Assembly: GCA_030737835.1 (NCBI GenBank)
Contig: CM060854.1
Span: 7,698,860 to 7,762,859, forward strand
Source: Acorus gramineus
Lineage: Eukaryota > Streptophyta > Magnoliopsida > Acorales > Acoraceae
Direction: 5' to 3'
Length of the DNA stretch: 64,000 bases
Shown here: piece after piece, positions 22,130-34,500 of the stretch
Layout: every line of letters begins with the position of its first letter
How positions within the stretch are numbered: the first letter of the stretch is position 1
The notes under the pieces: generated by a model
The model's database searches: none
What the model was told of the DNA's origin: nothing
The model's input: only the letters and a program-made list of their open reading frames with translations
Made by a program: the position numbers and the translations under genes

Positions 22130-24497
22130 TTTTTTGAAATGGGGAAAATGGACTGGAACCAAGAAGTATTACTCGCAAGAAATGAATGCAGAATGCAAAA
22201 TCAAGAGATTGGGTCATGACATATCCAATAATAAATAGGAAAAGGCAGGGAAACAAGTGACATACTTTTAAAAAATATATCAACAAAGGATAGAAAATTC
22301 ATTACAAGAAACAATTGGCAGCAGCAAAGGTTGTGTCTGGCACTGATGACACATCAAATCACAGGTACCCCACTTTTGTTTGATCATTTAAAAGAAATGC
22401 CATTTTCAGCATCACTTGCAAATCATGGATTTTCAGGTTATCATTGTCAGCTGCTGGTGACATGGATTAGTTCATTACTCTAACAAAATCTACATCATAG
22501 ACGGGACTCAATTATGGGGACTGATGATGAACTGGTTCAACATACATATAATATTAATGAGAAAGGCATTTAATTGAATGCATAGCCAATCAAATGAAGG
22601 TGACATTGTTGTTCCTTTGTTTGATACCTTGCTAATCTTCCCAGCATACCCAGTTTCATTACATTTTTTTTAAGAGAGAACTATATTAAAAGAAGTGACA
22701 GCATTATTTCTTGGTCAGGCTAAAATAAAACTAAGCACTCATTTATGTTTGCCTCCACTCTGATGCAGACTGACAACATCATATGGAATTTGGTCAATTA
22801 CGAAAACCAAACATCAAAGACACCTTGAATGGGATGGAGAAAAGAAAACTAGAAATTTTATTGCTTCAATAAAAACCACAAATTGAATGTGTTGAGGTTA
22901 AACCTTGAATGTGCTGAGGTTAAAAGCTTCCCCAACGAACAAAGAAAAAATTATAAAACTTGATAATTAACCATACTCTAATCAGCGGCTTATATAGGCC
23001 CCAAAATCAATCCCACCGTCATCCAAACTTAATTTTACTGTTACAAGAAAAATCTCAAATCATGACAGTCGACAGACTTGTATTTGGCTCACTCGAAATG
23101 ACAGACTCTTCCAACACGAGATTATATTGGGAGAACACATGGGTGGCCATTTCTTCTCTTCTTAGAGATTGTGTAACAATTATTTTGGAGATGGAAATGC
23201 CTTCCGAAATTACGGGAAATCATTGTTTCCGGAGGTAAATTTTAAATAAGGACCTTGGATTTGATGTCTAGTAAACTCTAGAGGATTTGATGTCTCTAGG
23301 AAAAAGGAATACACGTCCCTTAATAATAATATTCTTCTATATTCCTTCTCTCTCCCCTTTCTAAACCAATCCAACATTGAAATGATTGTTATTGGTTTTT
23401 CCGCCAAGCCACCCTCAACTTATCCAAATGGCCACATAAAAAATAATAAATAAACAGATGGGTTGCATCCTACTATGGACTATATAGATTGCAAGTTGTG
23501 TTAGTCCGAGGAGTGCAAACAGCTCTATTCTTTTTAGTCAACACTTCATATATCCCAAAAGGCACATAGAATATTGCAACTTCAGGATTTCACAATCCAG
23601 ATGCCTCTTAGATCATCCATCCTTAAGTATCCTTGAACTTCAGAAGAATAAACAGTATGTAAGACTGACTTTACAGACAATTCCAGCTCTTTTCATCTTT
23701 TATAACACACCATATCATCTAACAAGCAGATTCCTTGAACATCTTGAAGCATTCCAAGCAGATTTTGGGCCTCCACCACATCTTCCTTATTCAGAATTCT
23801 CCTTAGCAAAGGACCATAAAGATTACTTCTACACATTCCATAATTAGCTTGTTCCTAATTCTAACCTTTTCCTTGTTCTGACCATTGCCTCAAAGTTTAC
23901 ATTCCAAATGAATACTTATTAATCCAACTCAAATCCTCAGATTCCAAGGCTAACCTCAAATTATTCAACTCATTGATTCCTTCCTCTTCTCATCAAAAGC
24001 ACGTTACCTAAAAACAGCATTGAACTTAAGAAATACAAGTACTTTGGAACTTTATATTTTGGGAAAAACCCAAGTAAAGTTTTCTAAAAAACTGAGTTGG
24101 GTTATCCAACATGGAGTCATTTTTAGATCCCTATGTATCGCATACAAGCCCCAACATTAGACAATGGAATCCCTGATGATAAAAAAAAAATGCAATACTA
24201 TGAATGAAAAAAGATTTGAAGAAAAGAGCACAATGATCTGCAGTATAACTAGTGAACATTAAACAAATTTTGCAACTAGAAATCATCAAATAGTATTAAT
24301 AAATTCAAAATCTAAGAAAAAACATTCTTCACAGGATATGGAGGATCATACTGCAGTATGGTTTCAGGAAAAGAAACTTGAATTACATAGAAACTCTCCA
24401 ATAGATATCTTCTTCCACCATGACATCATAATTCATCAAGAAAAAATACAAATGCCCCCCCCCCCCATTCCATTAATAGGCACTGGAAAAATATAAT
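22130..24497. other. Intergenic, no gene recognised
   Basis: Moderately AT-rich sequence without convincing exons or transposon ends. A short direct repeat TTGAATGTG(T/C)TGAGGTTAAA occurs twice at about 22883-22922. A 13-base C run lies near 24454. Upstream exons of the remnant at 21358-21739 would have to be here. Confidence 0.35.
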
Positions 24498-24503
24498 TTT
24501 ATT
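24498..24503 (-). terminator. Candidate poly(A) signal of the serine-rich gene
   Basis: AATAAA on the minus strand 126 bases downstream of the stop at 24629, a usual distance. AATAAA is common in AT-rich DNA, so this is only a candidate. Confidence 0.35.
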
Positions 24504-24628
24504 TCGGTAGTAACAATTTAATATCTGCATAGGGTTTTATGTTAAATATTTGAACAGTTTTGGATTTTATGGACCAAGCAATAACCGTACCTGGTGAAGA
24601 TACAAAATACCAACATATCATCAAGCTC

Positions 24629-27600
24629 TCATTTGCTCTCCTGCCAGCGACTGAAAATTTCTTCTTCAATGATCATCCCAATAATGTTCTCTTGCATGAC
24701 ATTAATTCCAGAATCCCCATTGATTTGTGTATTCATATTAGAATCTTTTCCTGGGAAGATGAACATACACATAGCACTCGTCAGTCCATCTGGAGAATCC
24801 ATACTACTGCAGAAAAATTAATTGTCTGCATAAGGAAATATACTGCATAGATATTATATTCAAATTTCATAGATCCAGGCTTTGGTATACCTTTCTGAAA
24901 ATCCACCTTATGATCACAGACAAATAGATGTTCTGTGGGTGATGCTAACTTTAATTTCCCAAGCTTACTTAAGTTATCTGCATCACACAGAGAGAGATGC
25001 GATAACTTATCTATCATCATCTTATGTGTTATGGGATCTTCCACATGCTCATGCATGTCACCAGTTTGATTTTCACAACGAAACAGATTTTCCTTGTTGT
25101 AACTCTTGGCACCAGGACTTAATACCCTTTGTGTGTGACCACTATTTTGTAATATGCATGACAATTGTTGTTCCGAGTCTGAATCCATGACTACAGATAA
25201 TGGACTACAACTTGTTTTGCTGGAAATCACATGTTCCTCATTATTGAAACTTATCTCACTATTATGTCTGTTTGGGTTGTCAAAAACTGCCACACTTACA
25301 TCTGAAAACAATCCACCGTTCGCAGTATCACTTGAGTAGAGATCATTTCCTTCAAATAGCTCAAGAGAAGTCATTCTTGGCTGGTGCACCACCGCAGGAG
25401 ACATAGGTTTCATTTCAGTAACTGTCACACTCTTTGCTAAAGTTTCTGTAGGTTGAAGCTCGCTGACTTTGCATCTTCCTGTCCCAATATGTTGATTGAT
25501 TCCAGATAAGCTATTGGGTGAACTGTTCTGGACATAATTCTCAGGATGTCTGCTTATATTGTTGGACGAACCCTAAATTCAAATTTCCAAGAGAATAATC
25601 GTCAGATCATAAATACCAAACAAATAAATAAAATAGAATACTCAATAAGACAAGACTAACCGTGTCAAAAAACCCGAATTTTGGTGTTGGCATTCGGAGA
25701 CGAGATGGTTTGAAATGCTCCCCCGAATCTTTATTATTGCAGCTTCTAGAATCTACAAATGCTGGTTGAGATGGCACTCTGGTAGATCTAGAAGCTTCAT
25801 CAGTACACTTGCGTAACTGCGTACCTGGTTTTTCATGTTTAATGTAAGACTGCTTTCTTGGAAGTAGCTGCATATCCAATGGTTGAGGAACAGCACTTGC
25901 TAGAGATACACCTCCACAGCGAGATGAAGGGAAACTGATAATTTGACACTCTGAACTACTCAGCTTTGCCTCTGTAGAATGAGTGGATGATTCTGAAGGC
26001 AAGCTATCAAGAGAACTGACAGAAGATATGCTTGATGACAACCGGGAAATTGATGATGAACATGATGACAGAGCAGTTTTTCGAGATCCATTTTTGTTTC
26101 TCTGAATTTTCTGAGGGGTTCTGACTGATGGTTCACATGAAGACAGTCCAGTGGTTTTACGTTCACTATTTCTTTTCAAAGCGTTCGAGGGAGATTTAAC
26201 TGATGAGTTAGATAAAGTGGTCCGAGATCGAGCTGCCAATTTAGCGGATGATTTAGCATCTGGTGTGGATTTTTTCATAGAGCCGACAGAACAAAAGGAG
26301 GAAGAGGATGGTTTCAATGAACATGCAGATGTGATAATATTACAGGAATTCCTGGGAACAGGATTTTTTGAGACAGAAACAGATTGTTGATTGCCTACAG
26401 CGCCTGAAATTATCAAATCATTGACCAGAAAGCAAAAATGATAAAGGTTAGAATGCTCAAAACTGTACAATAAGATCGTTCATCTGAAAAGAAAAATAAT
26501 CATATCATGCATCAATTAATGTACAATAAAAGAAGCAAAACGTCACCAGAGAAAGCCTTCCCAGTATGGTTCTGTACTTTAATGCATTTAGTACCAACAG
26601 GAGTTCTTTTAGTTGGTTCTCTTGGCAGTGAATCAGTTCTGGATGCTGATAACTTCTGGTCCCCCCTCCTGGGAGGAATCTAAAAATATTTTAGGTGATG
26701 TTAGCTCACCAACATGCAAATTCTGACAGAAAAGAAAAAGGACAAGCTCAAATTGCACATACCAGATCTTCCTTAAAAATTTTGCCCAAGCTGTCCTTGT
26801 CTAAGCCACATCTTCTGGAAGAATTCTTGGGTGTCATCTGGATTTATGGCAACAAAAAAGTACTCTTAGAAATTACTAAATGCAAAGAGACCAACTTTGA
26901 AGGGAAGATGTTACCTTATTTTGAGAGGAAAGGACAAGCTTCTTAGATGCTGTGAGCAAAATAATCATAATCTTCAGAATCATTCCAAAGGGTATGTATA
27001 GATGAACAAAAGAATACAAATAGAGTTCATAATAATAAATTACTGATGAATGTACTCTTACATAAAACACTTGATGCAGCTGGCAATTCCCCTTGACCTG
27101 CAGTGCAACCAGCTGTGATGCTTATATTTCCTGGATCATATTTGAGGCATTCCGGTTCCAAGTTATCACCATCTGATGTAACATTCAACTCGGTTGAACT
27201 TCCTATCTCTTCTTGAATATTGGGTAACTGACGTCCAACTTTCCTAAAAGTTCTATTGCCAATCCCCAGTGCATCAAGATCAAAAGCACCTGACAAAATA
27301 ATAAAGGAATAAACCATGTAATTAATTAAAAAGAAAAAAAACAAACAATAAGATGATTGAAGTGTGCAATCTAACCTTCACCCGTAAAATTCCAGGCTAT
27401 ACTTTTGCGCAAATCACACACAGTCCTTTTCCTATTTGGCTCTGGGATCTCTGATAACACAAGAAGTCACACCAAAGCCACTTCAGCATTCGATGCAAAT
27501 GGAACAATAGGTATAGGCAAATTTGTGGAAAATATATATATAAGTCATCATAAGATTTGATAAATATGTAGTACAGTGTATACAAAAAAAAAACTTCAAA

Positions 27601-29417
27601 TAATTCATATGCATCTAAAAACAAAAAGGGTTTTTTTTTTTTTCCCTTGAAACAAGATGGGGTGTATCCCCAGATAATATCAATAGTATGGTTTCAACCA
27701 AGACTTAGAGGTTAAGGCTTTAGACAAGTTGTTTTCCTAGCTTTTGAGAGGCAAATCCAAAAACATGCAATATAAAACCCCAACCCCAAAACCTAGTTGA
27801 TTGTCCTTGAAAGATCACCAATCCCAAAACCTACCTGATTGTCCGTAAAAGATCATCTATTCAACACAAATGATTGTCCCGGTGTTCCCGTTGATATCAT
27901 TGTTCCCACCCAAATGACGTGTGTGCTCCAATCCTTCAGGTTCCACGCAACCATATCTGATGTATTTTCTATGTCAACATCATTTATGTCAGAACACCTT
28001 CTCATTTTTTTAATAATCTAATTTCTTGTTTCCAGTGATCCAAATGCTTCAGCAAACAACATGAATACTGTTTGGCAGAATTTCCCATTGCACTTCCTTT
28101 TTATTTCTATTATTTTGAGAAATGCCATATGTCGAAAAGATGAGAAACTCTCCTAATTCCAAAAATCAGATTCAATCTTCCCCAACTTTAATTGACGAAT
28201 GGGCCAGTCCGTCAACAAATGGTCTGTGTTCTTGTCAGTCAGCTACATTGCAAAGATTTCAGAGAAAATGTACTGTTTTTTCACTGATTACAATTTAAAT
28301 GATAGCAGAGTAAGGTCATTTGAGAAATATCAAATATGTCACGCCCAATTCAATGCAGGCAAACATTCAACTATGCAACCTTTTAGAAATCATATTATGA
28401 ATTTTCAAATATCAAAAGACAACAGTATTCCTTAAACAAGGGCCACCCAAACTCATCAGGACTACATCATAACCAGCCATAGCCACACCTAGATACTTGA
28501 ACACAGAGGTCAATGATGGACATTGGCAAAGGATACTAGGTTTCATTTTTTTGTATTTAGTAGAAAAAAGAAAGAAAAATGCAATCTATTGCTTGTTGAT
28601 TATAAACTAGTGATCAATAAATTAAAATAGGCAAAACCGCTCTGAATTTTTAAAAAGGTATTAAATTTTCTCACATTTCGGGAGGTTCAGACTAAACAAG
28701 TTTTAAGTGAGCACTGTTGAACTAATAATTCACGACAAGAAATGGAACATACAAGTTATATAAAAGTGATAAAAAGAAATTAAATAGAGCAAAGTATACC
28801 AAAATTGCATGATAACAAAGAGATGCCCCCTTTAAATCAGAAAATTATCATAGACACCAAATATCATGAGACACCAAAATTCCCAAACCATCATTCATAA
28901 AGGATATATTAAGGAGAGAAGCTGCTAATACCATCAGATCAATCCAGTCAATCTGATGGATTACATTGTAAAAAAAAAAAAAATGCAAAATTTCTAAAAA
29001 TCCTTCAAAATTGTACTTTTTCACATTGTATCTGAAACAGAAATTCACGCTACACATGATACAGTCCCAGGTTAATAATCTCATCACCGCAAATACAGAA
29101 CACCCAACAATATCATACATATCAAGAGAAACAAAAGGAAGGAAAGAACAGAAGGGGAAAAAAGCATTTCGATTTCCAACTAATTCAAATCGATTTTGTG
29201 ACCTGTAACCCTAAAACAAATGAGATCAGAGAATGAAAGAAAATCTCCCCAAAAAAACCCTAATCTAGGGATCAATAGGAACAAAGGGGTCACCGGAGGG
29301 TTGGAGATCCGGCGGATCAGCCGAAAAAGAAGATCCATCGAGCAGATCGTCAGGGATTTCCATGATCGATAGACCTTCGCCGTCCAACATCTCCTCTATC
29401 GCCAGGTACTCGGACAT
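24629..29417 (-). CDS. Serine-rich basic plant protein of unknown function, nine exons
   Basis: Minus-strand exons: 29294-29417, 27376-27450, 27062-27289, 26915-26949, 26763-26837, 26547-26679, 25661-26403, 24891-25572 and 24629-24789. All borders are GT-AG and the 2256 nt stay in frame, giving about 751 residues. The N-terminus is acidic (MSEYLAIEEMLDGEGLSIM). Exon 2 has NRKRTVCDLRKSIAW, a conserved-looking block. Exon 7 (residues about 224-471) is strongly Ser/Lys/Arg-rich and ends PSRLRMPTPKFGFFDT. The rest is Ser/Asn/Glu-rich and probably disordered. Composition suggests a cytoskeleton- or division-linked plant protein, but I cannot name the family. The last exon is the weak point: a CAG acceptor 18 bases upstream would give a short VVWILQMD tail instead. 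An MSA-like motif lies upstream of the ATG. Confidence 0.8.
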
Positions 29418-29484
29418 CTTGAAGTGGGGGCTTCAAAATGACGCTTTCGAGAGAGAGAAAAAATAAGAAAGAAAGATAATGATA

Positions 29485-29495
29485 TGACCGTTATA
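29485..29495 (-). promoter_or_regulatory. MSA-like (mitosis-specific activator) motif
   Basis: TATAACGGTCA on the minus strand, 68-78 bases upstream of the ATG of the serine-rich gene. It has the AACGG core bound by three-repeat MYB proteins and matches the MSA consensus at all but one position. If functional it would favour G2/M expression. Confidence 0.4.
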
Positions 29496-29499
29496 GGAG

Positions 29500-30849
29500 G
29501 AATGAATGACAGTACATAAATTTATGTGTATTTTTTTTATTTTTGGGGTTGATATCGGAACATATATTATTTTGAAATTGAAAAGAGAGCGGGAGGTTTT
29601 TGGGGTTTTTTTTTTTTGGTTTTTTACTTTTTAGCCCCCTGTACACTATATGATTCAGTTATCGATCCCTTACTTCTTCATATTTTAGTTTAAGTACTTC
29701 AATTTAAACGGTATGTTTCTTAGTAGTACCTGAGAATGACCCATTCCTAAATGATTTGATTTTCTTTTTAATCCCTGTGAGGAATTAAAATGAACATATC
29801 CTTTAAATCTGGGGACTTAAATCAAAATATAAAAAAGTGAATGATCGATCACTAAATCATATAATTTATGGGGACTTGAAAATAAAAAACTTTGTTTTTT
29901 ATTAATTTTTTCTTTTTTTTCGCACAAATAATGAAATTTTATATTATTTTGTGTTGTGTAATGTCATATAGTGTCACCCAATAAATATATGTTTTGATTA
30001 AATTTAAAACGAATCTATTTTTAGTAAGTGTAAGATTGTATGGCTAATGATGTATATGCAACTATATTTAAAATTATAAGAATAATTGAATATAACAGCA
30101 CCCAATTCAAATCATTTTGTCCGATAAAAGTTTCTTGTATGTGATGGGCTTGAAATATTTTTATTGGAATAAAATAAAAAAACTGTTTAATTCAGTTCGC
30201 ATTTATTTATTTTTCTAAACATAGTATATCTTTTATCTAATGAAATATATATTTTTACAAAATGTGTTTTAATATATAGTCATAAAATTCATCTTAAAAC
30301 AGGTCTCCATAGCACTATTTGGAGGTCAAATGTATTTATATAGTGCAAAGAAAAAAAAATTCTTACAAAAATGTATGACCTCAAATAAGAAGGTATGTAT
30401 ACAATGGTTTTTAGGGTGATTTTTAAGGTTTGGTCATGGGTGTATCATTTTCTTATCCATTGAATTGCATGGATTTATTTATATAAAAAATGTTAAATTT
30501 ATAATAAGTGTGTGTGCATATCTTATTGATGTGAGTGTATGACGTTAATGAAAGATAATATATGGAACTGCAATAAAAAAATGATTAAGTGTAATAGCTC
30601 TAATATAAAAAGGGCACTATGACACTTCATTTTTATCAATATGAAATTGCTTAAAATATGTTTTATTAACAAAATATATATTTACAAAAAAATCAAAAGT
30701 GCGCGGTTATAAATGAAGATTCATACAGGATTGAACGTAATATTTTCCAATCAATAATGCAGGCATTTACAAAAGGACCCATAATCTCACGTGCGGCTAT
30801 GAACTAACCTCATGTCTGAATTGCGAATAGAAGGTGAAATAAATGAGTA
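29500..30849. other. Intergenic, AT-rich
   Basis: No gene seen. Probable bidirectional spacer upstream of the serine-rich gene. It has AT-rich dispersed words shared with 51640-51770 and 57830-57960 (for example AATGTATGACCTC and AAGAAGGTATGTATA). Confidence 0.4.
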
Positions 30850-31262
30850 TAATGTCGATAAGGGGTTCAAGGTTATTTGGATTGCTTAAATAAATGAGAA
30901 TCTGTATATCAAAATAAACTAGTATAAAGTGGTATATGGATTAGTATAGAGTGGTATATGGATTTCAGCAACACCTGAGATTAACTTATCACAGGTTATT
31001 CAATCCAAAAGAATACGTGGGCCTATTGTCACACCACCTCTTACAAATCAATCGTTAAATCATATGTCATCATTTTTTTTTTACCTATTATAAATCATTA
31101 TCAACAACTTATTCACATTTTATCAAAACAACAAAAATTTTATGATTATGTTTTTCAACACGAATGAGACAAAACACAGCCAAACACAAAAATATTTTAT
31201 CATTATTTATACTAAAATAGCCATAAATATTAAAATAATTTAATTCTCCATTCAAACGGGCC
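30850..31262 (+). mobile_element. MITE, about 410 bp, same family as 52850 and 53275
   Basis: Shares with its relatives, in the same order, GAATCTGTATATCA, TAGTATAAAGTGGTATA, CGTGGGCCTATTGTCA, TATAAATCATTATC and CAACAAAAATTTTATGAT, and ends CCATTCAAACGGGCC. Left edge approximate. No coding sequence. Confidence 0.6.
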
Positions 31263-31549
31263 AGGTAAATACCGAAATACTTTCCTTAACAAGTGTCATC
31301 CATATGTAATAAAAAGAGGAACCATTGTGTGGATAAAAATTATTTTTTAATTTTTTATTAATAAAATATTTTGCATTCCCTTCTTATGAATTCAATGAAG
31401 AATAATTTTTCAGAAACTCTATTTATCCAAGGAACCGTATTGTGATTACTATTATTCTGGTACTTTTTATATTCAAGTGAGACGTGTGACATTGTGACAT
31501 ACAATGAAAAGAATCGAGACACATTATTTTACAAGAATCTCAGCATCTT

Positions 31550-31728
31550 CCCGACAGCAGCAAAGTTCTGTTCTACAGTCCATTGAGATAGGTTTGTTGG
31601 GCTTCGGCCCATTGTACTCTCTAGGCCCTATTGGCCTATGTTTATGCAGCTCTAGTGTGTTCTAGTTGTAAACAGTTGGGACTGTTGTCCTGTGTGAGCC
31701 TCTGTAACACAAAAAAAAAAAAAAAAAA
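31550..31728 (+). mobile_element. SINE with poly(A) tail
   Basis: Body contains TTCGGCCCATTGTACTC, GGCCTATGTTTATG, TCTAGTTGTAAACAGTTGG and GGACTGTTGTCC, then an 18-base A run. The insertion at 53671-53925 shares these blocks in the same order on the opposite strand, which supports a family. 5' edge not resolved. Confidence 0.6.
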
Positions 31729-31777
31729 ACAACGCTTCACCATGCTGACATTGAGGAACCCACCTGCTTCACTCTGA

Positions 31778-32045
31778 CCAATTTTTTTTTTTTTTTGGTA
31801 CACAAGTCTCGTAGGGCGATTACAAATTGCAAGGACAAACTCTACCAAGACACCCAGCCCAAAGGGCTGTTGTCACTTTTTTACAGCCTATAACAAATTA
31901 GGCAGAATAAAATGGGTCGGAGCACAATTAAACCAAGCCCAACATGACTGTTGTTCTTGTTTTTCCATTCTCACCATTAGTGAGAATTGAACTCGAGAAG
32001 CGTCACGGGACGCCAATGTCCTTATCCACCGGCGTAAGGCCGTGG
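31778..32045 (-). mobile_element. tRNA-derived SINE, minus strand
   Basis: On the minus strand it begins near GTCCCCACGGCCTTACGCC, has a box B-like CGAGTTCAATTC, and ends in poly(A) (the T-run at 31780-31797). The body includes GGGCTGGGTGTCTTGG. Different family from its neighbour at 31550. Confidence 0.65.
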
Positions 32046-32429
32046 GGACACTTAGGTCAAACTTGATAACAATTGGAGAGTGGCGATGCATGCTGAAATA
32101 AATGCATTTATTCACAGAGCGCTGATACACGCAGTCTGTTTTACAACTCCATACGCTATGATAACGTAGTATATACTGTACTATCATAGTGTATGAGTCC
32201 TATCATAATTTATGATCTAATTTTTTTTTTCATTTTTTCATTATGAAAAAAAATACACTAATGTATCTCAGTATATACTTCATTTCATATAACAACGTGC
32301 ACTTCAAAAGGTGAGTGTATGATTTTGTAAAAAAAAAAAAATGGGATGAACTGCAATTGAAGCTGTGTGGATCTTTTTCTTTATTCACAATGACACGTGG
32401 ACTTTGATGCGATCCACACCTAGCATGAA

Positions 32430-32998
32430 TGTCATTGGATTTGGGCCGGCCTGTTTTTGGGGCAGGCCCAGCCCGCCGTGCCATTTTTGTCATGGCCCAT
32501 TAGACCCCCGGCTCATCTTGGTCTTATTAATTTTTTGTATGTCTGAAGTATTTTTTTTGTTTTTGTATTTGTCTATCTATTTTTGTATAAATTATTAATT
32601 ATTTATCAATGTATTTTGTCTTATTCATTCGTTTATTTAATTAATGTTGATGTAATCCAAGAATTCAATATTGAATAAAAGAATGTTTGAATTATTAATT
32701 CTTTTTCAGTTTTTATAGATGATTTATTCAATAAAAGAAATTTGTAGAAACTATTATGTTATTTAAATTTTAATAATTAAGTATGTAAATATGAAATTAA
32801 ATATTAAACTAAAAAAATTGTTAAAAAAAAATAGATCATTTTTACGGGTCGGCCCGTTGACCCATAAATGGACCCTGGTCGTTAGGCCCGACGGAATAAC
32901 ACGGCACGGTCTGTAAGCCACCGGACCAGAGGGCCGTATTGGGCCAGCCTTCCATTGATCGGGCTGTGCCGGTACGGCACGACCCGTTTTACACCTCT
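32430..32998. mobile_element. GGCC-rich TIR-type repeat
   Basis: AT-rich core of about 300 bases between GGCC-rich ends: GGGCCGGCCTG... on the left, and GGCCCG, GGCACGACCCG, TTTTACACCTCTA on the right. This layout is common in short plant hAT-related repeats that start TAGAGGTGTAAAA. The left end is degraded. A further GGCC-rich patch lies at 33880-34010. Superfamily is inferred. Confidence 0.4.
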
Positions 32999-33165
32999 AA
33001 CTCTATTAATCGATATAAAGTCTATCTTGTTGCTAAGGGCTTTTGTTAACAAGAAGGGGTTGATTGATTATGGTGAAACATCTAGCCTTGTTGTCAAGCT
33101 GTGTATCAATTAGACGCATGGTTTCATTTTTTGACAATTACTCGAAAGAATTTTTCATGGGATCG

Positions 33166-33256
33166 GGACAAACATGCGGAGATAGCTTTCTCAGCTTGAC
33201 TGTAAAGTCAGCCCATGGAGGATCCCTCTAATATAAAATAAAATAAAATAAAATAA
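33166..33256 (+). mobile_element. SINE 3' end with TAAAA microsatellite tail
   Basis: TTCTCAGCTTGACTGTAAAG followed by (TAAAA)n. The 3' body resembles the SINE at 5872-6052. Only the 3' portion is recognised; it sits inside the Copia fossil. Confidence 0.45.
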
Positions 33257-33324
33257 TTGTACGCATGATTTTTAGTTTGACCATCTCCTAGTATTGAATT
33301 CTTTGTGCAAAAATGCTTCTTTTA

Positions 33325-33552
33325 GTGTGTTTAGTTGCGCGATTGCAAAACTGATTCTATAGGAATCTGCGATTGCAAAACTGATTCTGCAGAAAGCTCA
33401 TTTTCTCAGCTTTTTGAAATCGTAGCTTTTGGGCACTATTTACCTGAAATCTATGTGCAGGAAGCTGCTATGTAAAACTGTTTGGTTGCACGATTGTAAA
33501 CGCAGCTTCCTGCAATCGCAATCGCAGCGCAATCGCGCAACCAAACGCACCC
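33325..33552. mobile_element. PIF/Harbinger-type MITE inside the Copia fossil
   Basis: 228 bases with inverted ends GTGTGTTTAGTTGCGCGATT and GGGTGCGTTTGGTTGCGCGA (other strand), flanked by TTA on both sides (33322-33324 and 33553-33555). A 3-bp TTA/TAA duplication is typical of Tourist/Harbinger elements. The host sequence reads on across the site, confirming the insertion. Confidence 0.75.
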
Positions 33553-34269
33553 TTAGTCTCTGCATGGTGTTCTTGACAAGGTAAGTGTATATGAAACAAC
33601 CACACGGGTTAGTTAACTCCCACTTTTCAACGCACTTGTGCCCCCTCTACAAAGCCTTATGTGGTCTTAATCAGGCACCCAGTTCTTCATATCAACCACT
33701 TTGTACAATTCTCTATTATATTGGCTTTATTAGCTCAAGATTGACACCTCCACTTCTTATCCGTAACTGCCCCTATTTGATTGGAGGAAGGGGGATCCCC
33801 TCATCCCCCCCTCCTTTAAATTTTTATTTTATTTTTTCGGGACCATAGTCCCACCCAAGGCTTAATACTTGGCCCAATCAATAGGTAATGCCCGGGCCTT
33901 TTTTTGTTTCAGGGGCCATTGGCCAGACAAGCCTGCGGGCCTGGGTCTAGGGCCAGGCTTAGCCCCAGTTTTCACAGGCCAGGCCAGCCTGACCTGTCGT
34001 GGCCTACCATCACCTCCTCCACTCACTGTTGTCGTCGTTTGTCCACTACCTTCCCTCTTTCTCTCACTCTCATTTTCTTTTTTTTTCTAATTGGAAACAC
34101 CCAGCTCAAAAGAAAAAAAAAATTTTTTTACGGAGCCAAAAACAAATTTAATAAGACATGAAATTATAAAGGAGGTGCTGAGTAAAATTCTCCATTTTTA
34201 TTATACACTGTATTTGTCAAAAGTATATATAAATATAAATATAATACCACATCCTACCCATGGCTGAAA

Positions 34270-34500
34270 TGTTGATGAAGCAACGTTTGTAACATTAGAT
34301 CTCAACACATGTAGAATGATTAAGAGAACAAAATATCACACAAAGAATACACAGATTTACGAGGTTCAGCAAAATATACCTACATACATAAAGGATAGAA
34401 AAAAATATTCACTATATCAAATAATCAAAGTACAGAACTCCCAATCCCTCTCTCCTCAACAGTATCCCTTTCTCTCAAAAAGAAAACACTAGAATTGTCA
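34270..34500. repeat. Dispersed repeat, LTR-like, copy A
   Basis: Shares with 40376-40600 the words TTAGATCTCAACAC, ACACA(A)AGATTTAC, CAAATAATCA and CTCTCTTCTCAACA-like blocks in the same order. A GATTTACGAGGTTC-type word is common in LTRs of plant retrotransposons, so these may be solo-LTR pieces. No target duplication was found. Confidence 0.4.

Larger units (their letters stand above)
33015..33770 (+). mobile_element. Copia (Ty1-type) LTR-retrotransposon fossil, RT fragment
   Basis: An old internal piece of a Copia element, part of the reverse transcriptase only; no LTRs are seen. Recognisable blocks include a GVDYGETFSPV-like stretch near 33055, an FLHG-like stretch near 33555 and YKALCGLNQAPSS near 33645, equivalent to the family's LYGLKQAPRAW. 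It is clearly broken, with at least several breaks, and is interrupted by a SINE-like 3' end (33166-33256) and a MITE (33325-33552). Age: old, judging by decay and nested insertions. Confidence 0.75.
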
